Of a stretch of 64,000 nt of DNA, positions 6,795 through 16,034 are shown in pieces. Numbering within the stretch: the stretch's first letter is position 1; the number at the start of each line of letters is the position of its first letter. The stretch is from Pedobacter sp. MR2016-24 (GTDB lineage: Bacteria; Bacteroidota; Bacteroidia; Sphingobacteriales; Sphingobacteriaceae): the NCBI RefSeq assembly GCF_026239655.1, contig NZ_JAPIVO010000001.1, positions 1 through 64,000 of the forward strand. The letters run 5' to 3'. Under the pieces are notes generated by a model that worked only from the letters and a program-made list of their open reading frames with translations, had not been told where the DNA came from and did not search any database. Both the position numbers and the translations under genes were made by a program.

Positions 6795-9704
6795 CTATTG
6801 ACCGCAAAGCGACAAATATGGACAGTATTTACAGTTATCAGGCAGCGTAGTATGTATAAATGGGGTTTGTGGATTAAATAATTCTTCTAATTTTTCTTTC
6901 ATTAACTGGCTAAAGCTCAGTTTTAACCCTTCCAAATGCTCTGCCTGCAAATGAATCCTTTTTCCGCGGGTCTCCGAAAAGTGAAATAAGGTCCCTTCTT
7001 TACGCATTTTCCGGATCAGATACAGGTTAGGTTCCATATTGGTAATTCCTCTTGCCTGTTCATATACATAGGTATAAAACAGGGTTTGAATTAAGGCTTT
7101 GTTCTGCTTATCTGTTGTGGCATCAAAAATATCTCCCAGCGAGGAGAACTGAAGTTCATCACGGCCAGTTTTATAATCAACTACTCTAGTTACTCCATCT
7201 TTCTGATCTATCCTGTCAATAATTCCATGGAGAGTTACGCTCCGCTGTTCACCATTTATAGTGATGGCAAACATAATTTCATCTTTGTTTTCCAGCCCGA
7301 GAATAGTAAAGGGAGCTTCCTTCTCATCGTGATCAAGGATCACATTAGCGTATTCCATTACAATAGCCAGCACCACCTGCTGCATGCCATTATGCAGCAC
7401 TACCTGTTCCTCGTTATCGAACATTACTTTTGCAAAAGCAATTTCACATAAGCGCTTGAGGTGTTTTCGATGTGTTACTATCCGTTCGGTGGTGATGTAC
7501 GCATTTTGGGCCTTCAGTTCCTCGTAGAATTTTTCAAGTACATAATGCAACATGGATCCAATATTATTGGCCTCCAGATTTTCTGCCAGTGCTTCCGGCT
7601 CTCCGATTTTAGCAATGTACTTATAGAAAAACTGCACCGGGCAATTCATATAAGTAGTCAGGGCAGTCGCAGATAACCTTGCGGAAGGATCCTGCCCATC
7701 GAGATAAAGATGTAAACGCTGCAGTACTTCACCTTTTTTTTGAATGTCCATGTGAACAGGGTGTTCCGGACTAACGGCCTGCGACTGATCAAAATACTTA
7801 AAGGTATAACCACTTTCAAACTCGAGCTGACGAAGAAAGCGGCTGGGTTCTCCTGTTGTATTGTCGTCGGACTGACCATTATAGACCAGTGTTGCCTTAC
7901 GCGAACGCTGTAATAAGCGATAAAACATATAGGCAGAAATAGCATCCTGGTTTTCAATTACCGGCAATCCGTAAGCTCTTCTGATACTATCAGGAATAAA
8001 ACTTGGAGAAACACTTACCTGCGGCAGGATCCCTTCATTTACACCTAATATATATACATGATCAAAATCGAGACTCCTGCTTTCCAGCAATCCCATCACC
8101 TGCACACCTTGTAAAGGTTCCCCCGTTAGCGGAACTGCAATACTCTGTACTGCTTTCTGAATAAGGGAAAGAACAAATGGCAGCGGCAGGCGACCAGCAA
8201 ATTCAGTCAGCGTATCATGCAAACGGTTCAGCTCTTTTATGGTAGCAATAAATAAATCTACTTCAGTTTGTTTGAGAGTTTGTTCTTCCAGCTGCTGCTC
8301 GAGTACCATTTTAAAAATCTCCTGCAGGTTTACTATCGCAGCCGATCCGGTAGTGGTTTTACTGAAAAATAACTCCGGCAATGCGCCGGCGCGTTTTAAC
8401 AGGGGCAGATCAACTTCAATCAATTGCCCGCTTAAGATTTCCTGATGTAAACCATTACGTATTTCCTGAGGAATACCTACCAGTGGGTGCGACAAAAATG
8501 CATCTACTTCTCTGTGGTAAACGGTGTCTTTTTTGCCGCTGGCTAATTGTGATTGTACGGTAAGCCAGATATCCGCCAGTCCAAAAATTGAAGAAGCCAG
8601 AAGCGGATATCCCATGGTCACATTCAGGCTGACCTTATTTATACCTTCCTCACCGGTATAATGTGTAGGTATAGTTTGTAGTACAGGCAGCAGCAGACTC
8701 TCATCTGCAAGTACCAAGGCAATTTTACCAGCATTGTCCTGAGCTTCCAGCATGCTGTAATCTTCATGGAGTTCTTGTTGCAGGATCTTTGCCTGTGCAG
8801 TCTGCCCCTGAGTTTTATAGACTTTAACTTCTTTTTTAGCAGTTTTGATAAGCGGCCGGCTCGCACCAAGCGCATTCGGCAGCGAGAGTCGCTGTATATT
8901 TTTCCGGAGAAATAATCCCGCTTCCTGCGTATCATCCTCCATATAATAGCTATCCGTATCAAAGTAAAACAGTGCGCGCTCTTCTTCATTCCAGCGTTTA
9001 AAGATTACGGCCTCTGCATTACTCAATGCATTAAAACCGGCGAAGACCAGTTTTCCTTTTTCAAAATCATCAATAAAACCGGGTTTATCTGTAGTGCCCA
9101 TTGCAAGTTTACGGTAAACATGCGCCATAGACGTCTTTCCCTTTGCCCTTAAAGCTTCATGAAAACCTTTGTATAATTTCGGCATTCTGCGCCACATCCG
9201 GATAAACTGCTCCTGGTGATTTTTCTGCTTGCCAGTAGAGAAAGAGGTCCAGAATTGCTCCAGAAAAGCCTGCTGCTCTGGCGTAAGGTGCTGGAAATCT
9301 TTTTCGATGACTGCAATATCTTCCAGTTCCTCAAACAATTTCTCTGCATTGACCAGGTCATTATCAATCTGGGCGAAGTCGCTCAGGATAATCCTTGCCA
9401 CCGGATAAAAAACATCAGGGTTAATTTCTTTAGTCCCCTCCTCTTTCAGCAGTTTATTGTATTGCTGCAATAAAGTAAAAAACTGCGTAAAACCATCCGC
9501 CACCTGCAAGTCTGTAGACAGCGCAAAAAATTCCTGTATGGTGAAGAACGAGGGACTCCAGAAGGGTTTTCCTATCGTTTGTGCCAAATGGTGCTGTAAA
9601 TAGGCAACAGGCCGTTTATTATTAAACACGATCGCTGCATTGTGCAGGTCTTTACCTAAACGTTCTACCAGATCTTCAGCAACTTCTTTTAAAAACGCTT
9701 TCAT
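6795..9704 (-). CDS. addB: AddB-like PD-(D/E)XK nuclease subunit
   Basis: A 969-residue partner of the helicase-nuclease encoded just upstream. The C-terminal nuclease motif VVDYKTG (Asp843, Lys845) is preceded by an Asp near 830. Four cysteines, Cys688 in MNCPVQFFYKY and Cys958, 961 and 967 in CKYCPYLSLC, match the Fe-S cluster that closes the AddB nuclease domain. No Walker A loop is visible near the N-terminus, unlike Bacillus AddB, so it is probably a non-helicase scaffold. The gene starts 2 bp after the addA stop. The complex processes double-strand breaks for RecA loading. Divergent AddB proteins in this phylum are often annotated only as PD-(D/E)XK nuclease proteins. Confidence 0.85.
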   Translation of the reverse strand: MKAFLKEVAEDLVERLGKDLHNAAIVFNNKRPVAYLQHHLAQTIGKPFWSPSFFTIQEFFALSTDLQVADGFTQFFTLLQQYNKLLKEEGTKEINPDVFYPVARIILSDFAQIDNDLVNAEKLFEELEDIAVIEKDFQHLTPEQQAFLEQFWTSFSTGKQKNHQEQFIRMWRRMPKLYKGFHEALRAKGKTSMAHVYRKLAMGTTDKPGFIDDFEKGKLVFAGFNALSNAEAVIFKRWNEEERALFYFDTDSYYMEDDTQEAGLFLRKNIQRLSLPNALGASRPLIKTAKKEVKVYKTQGQTAQAKILQQELHEDYSMLEAQDNAGKIALVLADESLLLPVLQTIPTHYTGEEGINKVSLNVTMGYPLLASSIFGLADIWLTVQSQLASGKKDTVYHREVDAFLSHPLVGIPQEIRNGLHQEILSGQLIEVDLPLLKRAGALPELFFSKTTTGSAAIVNLQEIFKMVLEQQLEEQTLKQTEVDLFIATIKELNRLHDTLTEFAGRLPLPFVLSLIQKAVQSIAVPLTGEPLQGVQVMGLLESRSLDFDHVYILGVNEGILPQVSVSPSFIPDSIRRAYGLPVIENQDAISAYMFYRLLQRSRKATLVYNGQSDDNTTGEPSRFLRQLEFESGYTFKYFDQSQAVSPEHPVHMDIQKKGEVLQRLHLYLDGQDPSARLSATALTTYMNCPVQFFYKYIAKIGEPEALAENLEANNIGSMLHYVLEKFYEELKAQNAYITTERIVTHRKHLKRLCEIAFAKVMFDNEEQVVLHNGMQQVVLAIVMEYANVILDHDEKEAPFTILGLENKDEIMFAITINGEQRSVTLHGIIDRIDQKDGVTRVVDYKTGRDELQFSSLGDIFDATTDKQNKALIQTLFYTYVYEQARGITNMEPNLYLIRKMRKEGTLFHFSETRGKRIHLQAEHLEGLKLSFSQLMKEKLEELFNPQTPFIHTTLPDNCKYCPYLSLCGQ

Positions 9705-9706
9705 GA

Positions 9707-12700
9707 TTAAACCAAAATCAATTCGCCACTCTGGGCATAAAATAAATACGTGCTCACCTTTGGATAGCCCATTTGCTGCAACAGGTTCCGGTACCCGTGC
9801 ACCTGTGCGATATGGCTTCTGCTTTGCTGCTTCGTGAACTTATAGTCGATCACCGCCACCTCATCTTTTAAGAACAATACCTTATCCGGCCGGTAACTTT
9901 TGCCGGAAATATCTATGATACTTTTTTCATTGACCGACTGAATACTGTTCTTCAATAAATCCTGCAGGGCTTCATGTTGTAACACGTTCATCGCCTGAGT
10001 CCGGAAAAATGGTAATTCCTGCGCTTTAAAAAGGCCATCAGCCAATAAATCTGCCAATACATGATCAATATCTTCTATATCCGCAGCGAGAGCCAGAATT
10101 TCATGGAGCACATTTCCCTCCCTCCCTGCTGTATTATTGAGCAACATGTCAATTTCTCTTCTCTTCAGGTCAATATTGAATACTTCACTTAAGCGATCTG
10201 AGGTAGGGTATTCCTTTAAGCTGATTAACTCAGGCTTATTTAATACCTGCGAACCGCCCGACACCTTTTTCACCACTTCTTCATCTACCAGGAAACGGCC
10301 ATCTTCTGAAAGTTGTTCATCCAGAATTTTGATGAGCAGATCACCAATAGTACTGATACTATCTGCTTTTTTACCCAGGCAGCTGATATATAAATATTCT
10401 TTCGTTCTTGTTGTGGCTACATATAACATATTCAGCGCATCCATATTATTATACAGGAGCTCTTCATAATAAGATATAGCTACCGTGGAGGCACCCAGGC
10501 TGGAATTATATTTTAAGGGGATGCTTTGCAACTGATGATAAGGAGTATTGGCAGCCGGTACCCAAAATATCGTATTGATTTTACCATTGATATCCCAGTT
10601 ACAAAATGGAATCATGACTACTTTAAAAGCGAGTCCTTTGGATTTATGGATAGTAATTACCTGCACTGCATCTGTGCTTTCAGAAGAAGGCAGCGTTTTG
10701 CGTCCGCCCTCTTCCTCCCAATACTTAAGAAAAGAGCTGATTCCTTTTTCTCCCTGCCGCGTGATATTTCCGGCAAGATCTCTCAATGCAAACAAATACG
10801 GAAGATGGTCAGCATGCTGTTCCTGATTCAGCCCATAGGACACAATCAATTTTTCCAATAGTTCCGGCAATGGCTGCTGCATCCAGCTGCGCCACTGCTG
10901 ACAGAGCTCCGGCGGTAAAACCTCCGTCAATTCCTCCAGTGGTTTACTTTTCAGATTAAACAGCGATGCCGGGTCTAGTGTTCTTTTCTCCAGCTGCGCA
11001 TATAAGCTGATACAGTTTGCTTTATATAGTGCTGTATTGGATGGAATTCCGGACATGACCATCAGTGTATCAATTAATATCTTTACCGAAGTGTTGTTAG
11101 CAATCAGCAGGGCTTCGCCCGAGATGACGTTGATATTGTTTTCCATCAGCGCATCAACCACTGCAATAGCTTCTGAATTGGAGCGAACAAGTACACACAC
11201 ATCACCAGCCTCATAACGTTTCTCTATTACTAACAAGCGGTTTAGTGTTTCCACTGTCCGCCGCAAAGCTTCTGCTTTGAATCCTGTTCTATTTAAGACG
11301 GCACCATTTTCATCCGTTTTGAGCACATTGAAATCTATCGTTCCACCTGATGCTGTTTTGGGTGTGACCTTTTGTTCTGCCTCACCATACACATCCGTGA
11401 TGATGTGATTGAAACCTTTCTCTTCCCACCATTGAGTTAAAGGCAGATTTTCAAACTGATCTTCAATAGTCTGATTGATATTTCGCTGCATTAATATGGG
11501 CAGCGCCCTGAAAAGTGTATTATTGAAATTGATAATATGTTCAGTACTCCTATAGTTCTCTTCCAGATTTGCATCCGTAACGTAAGTAACACCAATATCT
11601 TTTTTTGCCTGCTGATGTAAAATGTTCCAGTCGCCATTACGCCAGCGGTATATAGACTGTTTCACATCTCCGACAATCAAATGGTCAATCAGTTTACCAT
11701 TTGCTTCGGCCATCGCATTTTTCAATAAAGGCCTGAAGTTGCCCCATTGGTTAGATGAGGTATCCTGAAATTCGTCGAACAAAAAATGTCTGTACCTGCT
11801 TCCGGTTTTTTCCCAGATAAAAGCCGGGTTATCATCATCCTCTCCTGTGATTCCTTTTAACAAATTCTGGGCATCACTGATCAGCAGACTTCCGCTTTCT
11901 TCCCGGTAAGTCTTTAACAACACGGCCATCTCCTGCATGAGTCGTAAATAATACAGATTTTTATTAAATGCCTGTGCAAGAATATATTCTGGTAACCGCT
12001 CTATATAACTTAGATTCAGCTGACGGATGATTGGATTCAACGAGTCATATAAAGACATATCCGAACCGGGCTTAAACCATTCATCAGGTTCATCAATAAG
12101 TTTGGTCAGGCTCTCCATCTTATCCATATCTCCGGCGGCAATCTTTTTCAGGTTATTTAACGGCGACCTTGATTTACCCTTTAACTGATCGAGATTGATG
12201 CTGGACGTCTCGAATATCTCCGTTGCCTTAGCAGAGAGCTGTCCAATCATCTCTTCAAATGACTGGATGTGTTTTTTCGTCTCCTTACCATAACTTGCAA
12301 AGAGTTCATCCAGATTGGTATGTTGAATGAGATTTTGAATGGCATTATCAAAAGGCTGATAACGTTCTTTAAATATTTCACCTGCCAGATCTGTTAGTTC
12401 TGTCCGGTAATTCCAGCTGATATTATTATCGATCCGGTCCAGTGCCAGATCGATGATCCATGCAAGCAGATTAGGATTATGATCCAGTTGCTCATCAAGT
12501 TTATCTGCCAGCTCATTTTTCACCTTATCAAAGTTCATCTCCAGCGTATAACCAGAGTCCAGCCCCAGTTCAAATGCGAAGCCCCGGATAACCTTCTGTA
12601 CAAAACCATCTATCGTACTAACCGAGAAACGGCTGTAATCGTGCAGGATCCGCTTATAGATTCGGGCAGACTTTTCCCGGAGACTTACAAAATCGAGATC

Positions 12701-12943
12701 CGGATGTGCATTCAGTACCAGTGTGCGATAGGCTTCTACTTCCGGATCTCCGGTGGCGAAACCCTTTAACACTTCCATAATCCGGGATTTCATTTCCTCC
12801 GTTGCCTTATTGGTGAAAGTTACTGCAAGAATTTCGCGGTACTTTGTTTCACCTGATAGCAGCAGGGTAAGATAATGCGCCGTTAAACTAAACGTCTTAC
12901 CAGAACCTGCTGAAGCTTGTAATATTTTTAGCGGTTGAGCCAT
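9707..12943 (-). CDS. addA: AddA-like UvrD/RecB-family helicase-nuclease
   Basis: A 1078-residue superfamily 1A helicase. Walker A is LQASAGSGKTFSL (about 7-19), Walker B is FLFDEFQDTSSNQW, and GDVKQSIYRWRNGDW and VQVITIHKSKGLAFKVV are motifs III and V. The far C-terminus has a PD-(D/E)XK nuclease core (PDKVLF then VAVIDYKF), so both subunits of the pair carry a nuclease site, as in AddAB. It acts on double-stranded DNA ends in recombinational repair. It lies 17 bp after the GH3 gene and is probably co-transcribed with it. Confidence 0.9.
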   Translation of the reverse strand: MAQPLKILQASAGSGKTFSLTAHYLTLLLSGETKYREILAVTFTNKATEEMKSRIMEVLKGFATGDPEVEAYRTLVLNAHPDLDFVSLREKSARIYKRILHDYSRFSVSTIDGFVQKVIRGFAFELGLDSGYTLEMNFDKVKNELADKLDEQLDHNPNLLAWIIDLALDRIDNNISWNYRTELTDLAGEIFKERYQPFDNAIQNLIQHTNLDELFASYGKETKKHIQSFEEMIGQLSAKATEIFETSSINLDQLKGKSRSPLNNLKKIAAGDMDKMESLTKLIDEPDEWFKPGSDMSLYDSLNPIIRQLNLSYIERLPEYILAQAFNKNLYYLRLMQEMAVLLKTYREESGSLLISDAQNLLKGITGEDDDNPAFIWEKTGSRYRHFLFDEFQDTSSNQWGNFRPLLKNAMAEANGKLIDHLIVGDVKQSIYRWRNGDWNILHQQAKKDIGVTYVTDANLEENYRSTEHIINFNNTLFRALPILMQRNINQTIEDQFENLPLTQWWEEKGFNHIITDVYGEAEQKVTPKTASGGTIDFNVLKTDENGAVLNRTGFKAEALRRTVETLNRLLVIEKRYEAGDVCVLVRSNSEAIAVVDALMENNINVISGEALLIANNTSVKILIDTLMVMSGIPSNTALYKANCISLYAQLEKRTLDPASLFNLKSKPLEELTEVLPPELCQQWRSWMQQPLPELLEKLIVSYGLNQEQHADHLPYLFALRDLAGNITRQGEKGISSFLKYWEEEGGRKTLPSSESTDAVQVITIHKSKGLAFKVVMIPFCNWDINGKINTIFWVPAANTPYHQLQSIPLKYNSSLGASTVAISYYEELLYNNMDALNMLYVATTRTKEYLYISCLGKKADSISTIGDLLIKILDEQLSEDGRFLVDEEVVKKVSGGSQVLNKPELISLKEYPTSDRLSEVFNIDLKRREIDMLLNNTAGREGNVLHEILALAADIEDIDHVLADLLADGLFKAQELPFFRTQAMNVLQHEALQDLLKNSIQSVNEKSIIDISGKSYRPDKVLFLKDEVAVIDYKFTKQQSRSHIAQVHGYRNLLQQMGYPKVSTYLFYAQSGELILV

Positions 12944-12960
12944 AATATGTTTTAATAAAC

Positions 12961-14667
12961 CTATTCTCCGTCGCCATATCTAAAAAACTGACTTACCGTA
13001 ACAGGTAATTTCCCTGTAGGCGTTAATTGGTTTTTTATGACAGCAGCAGCAGCTTTTTGCATAAAGTCTTCTTTTTGATAAGCCACGACGAGCGACTTAC
13101 TCTTTTCAATTCCGGTTAAAGCTGCCAGGTTATAAGGGTTGGCAAACAGTGCAAAAACGGCATTCTTCAGAGACATATCTCTGATCATCATTTTCAGATC
13201 CTGACTCAGTACAATTCCATTTCCAGGTCGCGTACGTGTATCATGGATACCTATTATCACCTGATCGAACATGTTCAATTCCCGTAGTACCTTTGCAACA
13301 GCATTAGCATTTGCAGTTTTGTCCAGTGTAAACAAGGTGGAGTTTTTATAGAATCCGCTCAGTTCTCGCTGAAATACGGTCACGTCCGGTGTACCTATAC
13401 TGATAATTGCAGTTCTTTTATCTATTCCCAGTGCTTTAATTGCTCCCGGCCCGTTCAATAAGGTCATCGATGCGTCGGCCAGTTGCTGCAGCAGAACCAT
13501 ACTTTCAGGCCGGTTAACTTCTGCCTGTACATTATATTCATTGATGGTGTCCCGCACATTTACGCCAGCCCAGTATTTGGCCATCAGGATTCTCCTTACA
13601 CTGGCATCAATCTGATCCATGCTGATACGCTCATCCCTAACTGCATGCCTGACTAACTTCACTGCTCTTGAACTATTTTCAGACAGCTCCAGAATATCAT
13701 TACCGGCAATTACGCCTAATACATCAGCTTCTCCATCCTTAAAGTTCTTCACTACCCCTTTCATCTCCATCGCATCAGAAACAATCAATCCTTTAAATCC
13801 AAGTTCTTCCCGCAGTATGCCTGTTACAATTGGCCTGGATAAGGTAGAAGGTAAATTAGGTGTATTATCCAGTGAAGGAATATTCATATGCGCAATCATT
13901 ACCCCGGCCGAACCTTCCCTGATCAATTCCCGAAAAGGGTAGATTTCTAAACTATCTAGTCTTGCTTTAGAGAAGTTGAGCTGTGGAAGGTCATAATGAG
14001 AATCTACATCCGTATCACCGTGTCCTGGAAAGTGTTTAATACTTACCAATAGTCCACCGTCCTGCATTCCTTTCATATATGCCGCAGCTTTAGTGGCAAC
14101 GTTATATTTGTTCTCTCCGAAAGACCTGTAATTGATGATTGGGTTCTTAGGGTTATTATTGATATCTACATCAGGCGCAAGGTTCATGTGCACCCCGATT
14201 CTTTTAAAATCCTTCGCTACCTCCAAACCCATTTTGTAGATCAGGTTTTTATCTTGTATGGCGCCGAGTGCCATTTGATAGGGATAAGACATGGTACTAT
14301 CCAGGCGCATACCTAATCCCCATTCTCCATCAGTAGCAATGAGTAAAGGTGTACGTGCACGTTTCTGATAGGTATTGGTCAGGATGGCCTGCCTTCCCGG
14401 ACCGCCCTGAAAGAATACCAGTCCACCTATACGCTCCCTGCGGATTACGCGGCCAACAGAATCTTCATAGGCCTTTCCTTTATTGGTGTGTGCCCTTACA
14501 AAAAACAGCTGCGCTATCTTTTGGCGTCTGCCCATTTTATTAAAAACAGAATCTACCCATGCATTGGGTTCCTCTAAGGTCTGTATATATGATTTCTGTT
14601 GTGCATTCACAGAAAAAACAGTTGATGCGAATAAAATGGTAAGTATGGAAAAATGTTTGCGGATCAT
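12961..14667 (-). CDS. secreted NagZ-type GH3 glycosidase (beta-N-acetylhexosaminidase)
   Basis: About 568 residues from ATG 14667. The NagZ signature KHFPGHGDTDVDSH is present, including the His that acts as acid/base through an Asp-His pair in this clade, and SDAMEM holds the predicted nucleophile Asp. A signal peptide (MIRKHFSILTILFASTVFSVNAQ) is present. A further C-terminal domain of about 200 residues follows the catalytic barrel; no beta-lactamase-like domain is fused. Expected role: removal of beta-linked N-acetylglucosamine from peptidoglycan fragments or chitin oligomers outside the cytoplasm. A longer reading frame begins at 14691, but that start falls inside the promoter, so 14667 is preferred. 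Confidence 0.87.
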   Translation of the reverse strand: MIRKHFSILTILFASTVFSVNAQQKSYIQTLEEPNAWVDSVFNKMGRRQKIAQLFFVRAHTNKGKAYEDSVGRVIRRERIGGLVFFQGGPGRQAILTNTYQKRARTPLLIATDGEWGLGMRLDSTMSYPYQMALGAIQDKNLIYKMGLEVAKDFKRIGVHMNLAPDVDINNNPKNPIINYRSFGENKYNVATKAAAYMKGMQDGGLLVSIKHFPGHGDTDVDSHYDLPQLNFSKARLDSLEIYPFRELIREGSAGVMIAHMNIPSLDNTPNLPSTLSRPIVTGILREELGFKGLIVSDAMEMKGVVKNFKDGEADVLGVIAGNDILELSENSSRAVKLVRHAVRDERISMDQIDASVRRILMAKYWAGVNVRDTINEYNVQAEVNRPESMVLLQQLADASMTLLNGPGAIKALGIDKRTAIISIGTPDVTVFQRELSGFYKNSTLFTLDKTANANAVAKVLRELNMFDQVIIGIHDTRTRPGNGIVLSQDLKMMIRDMSLKNAVFALFANPYNLAALTGIEKSKSLVVAYQKEDFMQKAAAAVIKNQLTPTGKLPVTVSQFFRYGDGE

Positions 14668-14688
14668 GTAAAACAGTATGTTGAAGAT

Positions 14689-14696
14689 CAAAGTTA
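14689..14696 (-). promoter_or_regulatory. promoter of GH3-addA-addB unit (-7 TAACTTTG)
   Basis: Exact TAnnTTTG on the minus strand, 22 bp before the ATG at 14667. It decides the GH3 start codon by excluding the upstream in-frame ATG at 14691. Confidence 0.6.
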
Positions 14697-15027
14697 ATCA
14701 AAACTGGTTAAGCTGGGTAAAATGACCCTTTTTAATTCAGTGATGGTTAAAAAGAGCAGAGATAATTAAGTCAGACAGTCAATTGTATCAAATTTGATAC
14801 ACATCATTAGATAGACTTTGCGCTACTGCTAAAGCAGAATATATTTCAAAAAACATTTATAATAAACTGTTAATCAGCTATTATTACAAATTTATCCTGT
14901 ATAAGTCATAGGAATATTGAAACTGGCACATTTCTTTCAATGCCCTCCCCGTTAACACAAATGAGTTGAGACTGCTAAGCATAAAACCATAACGTGAAGC
15001 ATGTTTCTTAACATTAATAAAAAACAT
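14697..15027. other. divergent intergenic region
   Basis: About 330 bp between the GH3 and outer-membrane-protein genes. It holds the 18-bp palindrome at 14784-14801 and a near-consensus -7 (AGACTTTG, 14813-14820) pointing toward the outer-membrane gene. No gene was seen. Confidence 0.6.
14784..14801. promoter_or_regulatory. 18-bp perfect palindrome, likely operator
   Basis: TGTATCAAATTTGATACA is fully self-complementary with no spacer. It lies 12 bp before a near-consensus -7 (14813-14820), and its TTTG could act as the -33 element, so a bound dimer would block that promoter. The regulator is unknown. Confidence 0.5.
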
Positions 15028-15639
15028 ATGAAAAAGATATTTATTTTGGCAATAGGCCTTTTTGCAGCTACGGCAGCAAGCGCACAGGATAACATTAAGT
15101 TTGGTGTAAAAGCAGGTTTAAACGTTTCAGACATTATCAAAGGCGACGGAGATAATAACTTTGATACCAAGACAAAATTAGGCTTTAATGCAGGTGTTAC
15201 TGTAGAGATCCCATTGATCGCAGGATTAGCTTTTACTCCAGAGGTTTTATACTCACAGAAGGGGTATAAACAAACTGCTACTTTTGGAGAATTTACTCAA
15301 ACTACTAGTTTTATAGACGTACCTATTCTTGCGAGTTTCAGATTAGGTAGCGCGTTTAACATTGTTGCTGGTCCGCAGGTATCATTTTTACTGTCTACTA
15401 AAAATAAATTCGAAAACAACTTTGGCAGTGTAGAACAGACTAATGTTGAAAACGATTCAGACAGATTCAAGAAAAGTCTTGTTGGTGGTTTAATTGGTTT
15501 CAGATACGATGTGAATGAGAAATTTGATATCCACGGACGTTATGCCTTAGATTTCCAGAAAAATAATGAGAATGGAACTACGACGACACCAGAATTCAGG
15601 AACCAGGTGTTCTCTGTAGGTGTAGGTATCAAATTCTAA
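15028..15639 (+). CDS. outer-membrane beta-barrel protein (porin family)
   Basis: A 203-residue exported protein: signal peptide MKKIFILAIGLFAATAASAQ followed by amphipathic beta strands, with alternating patterns such as IKFGVKAGLNVSDI and a C-terminal strand ending in aromatic Phe (VFSVGVGIKF), as expected for barrel insertion. It resembles the PorT / OMP_b-brl_2 group of small eight-stranded barrels. The reading frame extends 9 codons further upstream to 15001, but ATG 15028 starts the signal peptide directly. Its specific role is unknown. Confidence 0.85.
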   Translation: MKKIFILAIGLFAATAASAQDNIKFGVKAGLNVSDIIKGDGDNNFDTKTKLGFNAGVTVEIPLIAGLAFTPEVLYSQKGYKQTATFGEFTQTTSFIDVPILASFRLGSAFNIVAGPQVSFLLSTKNKFENNFGSVEQTNVENDSDRFKKSLVGGLIGFRYDVNEKFDIHGRYALDFQKNNENGTTTTPEFRNQVFSVGVGIKF

Positions 15640-15667
15640 ATCATATTTCCATACCTATGGAAGACTT

Positions 15668-15704
15668 AACCCTGACTCTTTAATTAGTGTCAGGGTTATT
15701 TTTT
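15668..15704 (+). terminator. terminator of outer-membrane protein gene
   Basis: AACCCTGAC (15668-15676) pairs with GTCAGGGTT (15689-15697), followed by ATTTTTT. Confidence 0.9.
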
Positions 15705-15780
15705 AAAACATAAATCTGCACAGTCTGTTATTTATGTATATACGACGCTTGGTTCATTACATAAACGAAAAAATACAGTT

Positions 15781-15954
15781 ATGAAAAATCAACAAGATTC
15801 AAAGCTTGCAGCGAACGGACAAGGTAATCCAACAGCTGACCGTGCACATCATGATGTGAAAAATGATAAAAAACAACAGGGAATAACCAATGCAGGTGGT
15901 CAGCGTTCTGACCAGACTTCAAATAAAGACAACGAGCGGAAACGCGGAGAATAG
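15781..15954 (+). CDS. 57-residue hydrophilic small protein
   Basis: ATG 15781 to TAG 15954, with an A-rich leader (CGAAAAAATACAGTT) usual in this genome and a terminator right after. It is rich in Gln, Asn, Asp, Lys and Gly, has no hydrophobic segment and no Cys or Trp, and includes Asn/Gly-rich repeats (ANGQGN, TNAGGQ). It looks like an intrinsically disordered cytosolic protein, of the kind often stress-induced. The family is not recognised. Flanking terminators on both sides argue that it is a real monocistronic gene. Confidence 0.65.
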   Translation: MKNQQDSKLAANGQGNPTADRAHHDVKNDKKQQGITNAGGQRSDQTSNKDNERKRGE

Positions 15955-15972
15955 TCTTTTAAAAATAAAACC

Positions 15973-16001
15973 AAGCCTTTTCCTTCATCCGGGAGAGGCT
16001 T
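15973..16001 (+). terminator. terminator of the 57-residue gene
   Basis: AAGCCTTTTCC (15973-15983) pairs with GGGAGAGGCTT (15991-16001) using two G-U pairs, then TATTATTT. It may also serve the convergent GntR gene. Confidence 0.75.
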
Positions 16002-16034
16002 TATTATTTAATAGATCATCATAAGAAGCAAGCC

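Noticed and set aside
10137..10861. Plus-strand ORFs inside addA
   Set aside because: Antisense to a clear helicase with all motifs; no promoter or codon support.
14691..14691. Upstream ATG as the GH3 (NagZ-type) start
   Set aside because: It lies within the exact -7 element, so the mRNA would not include it.
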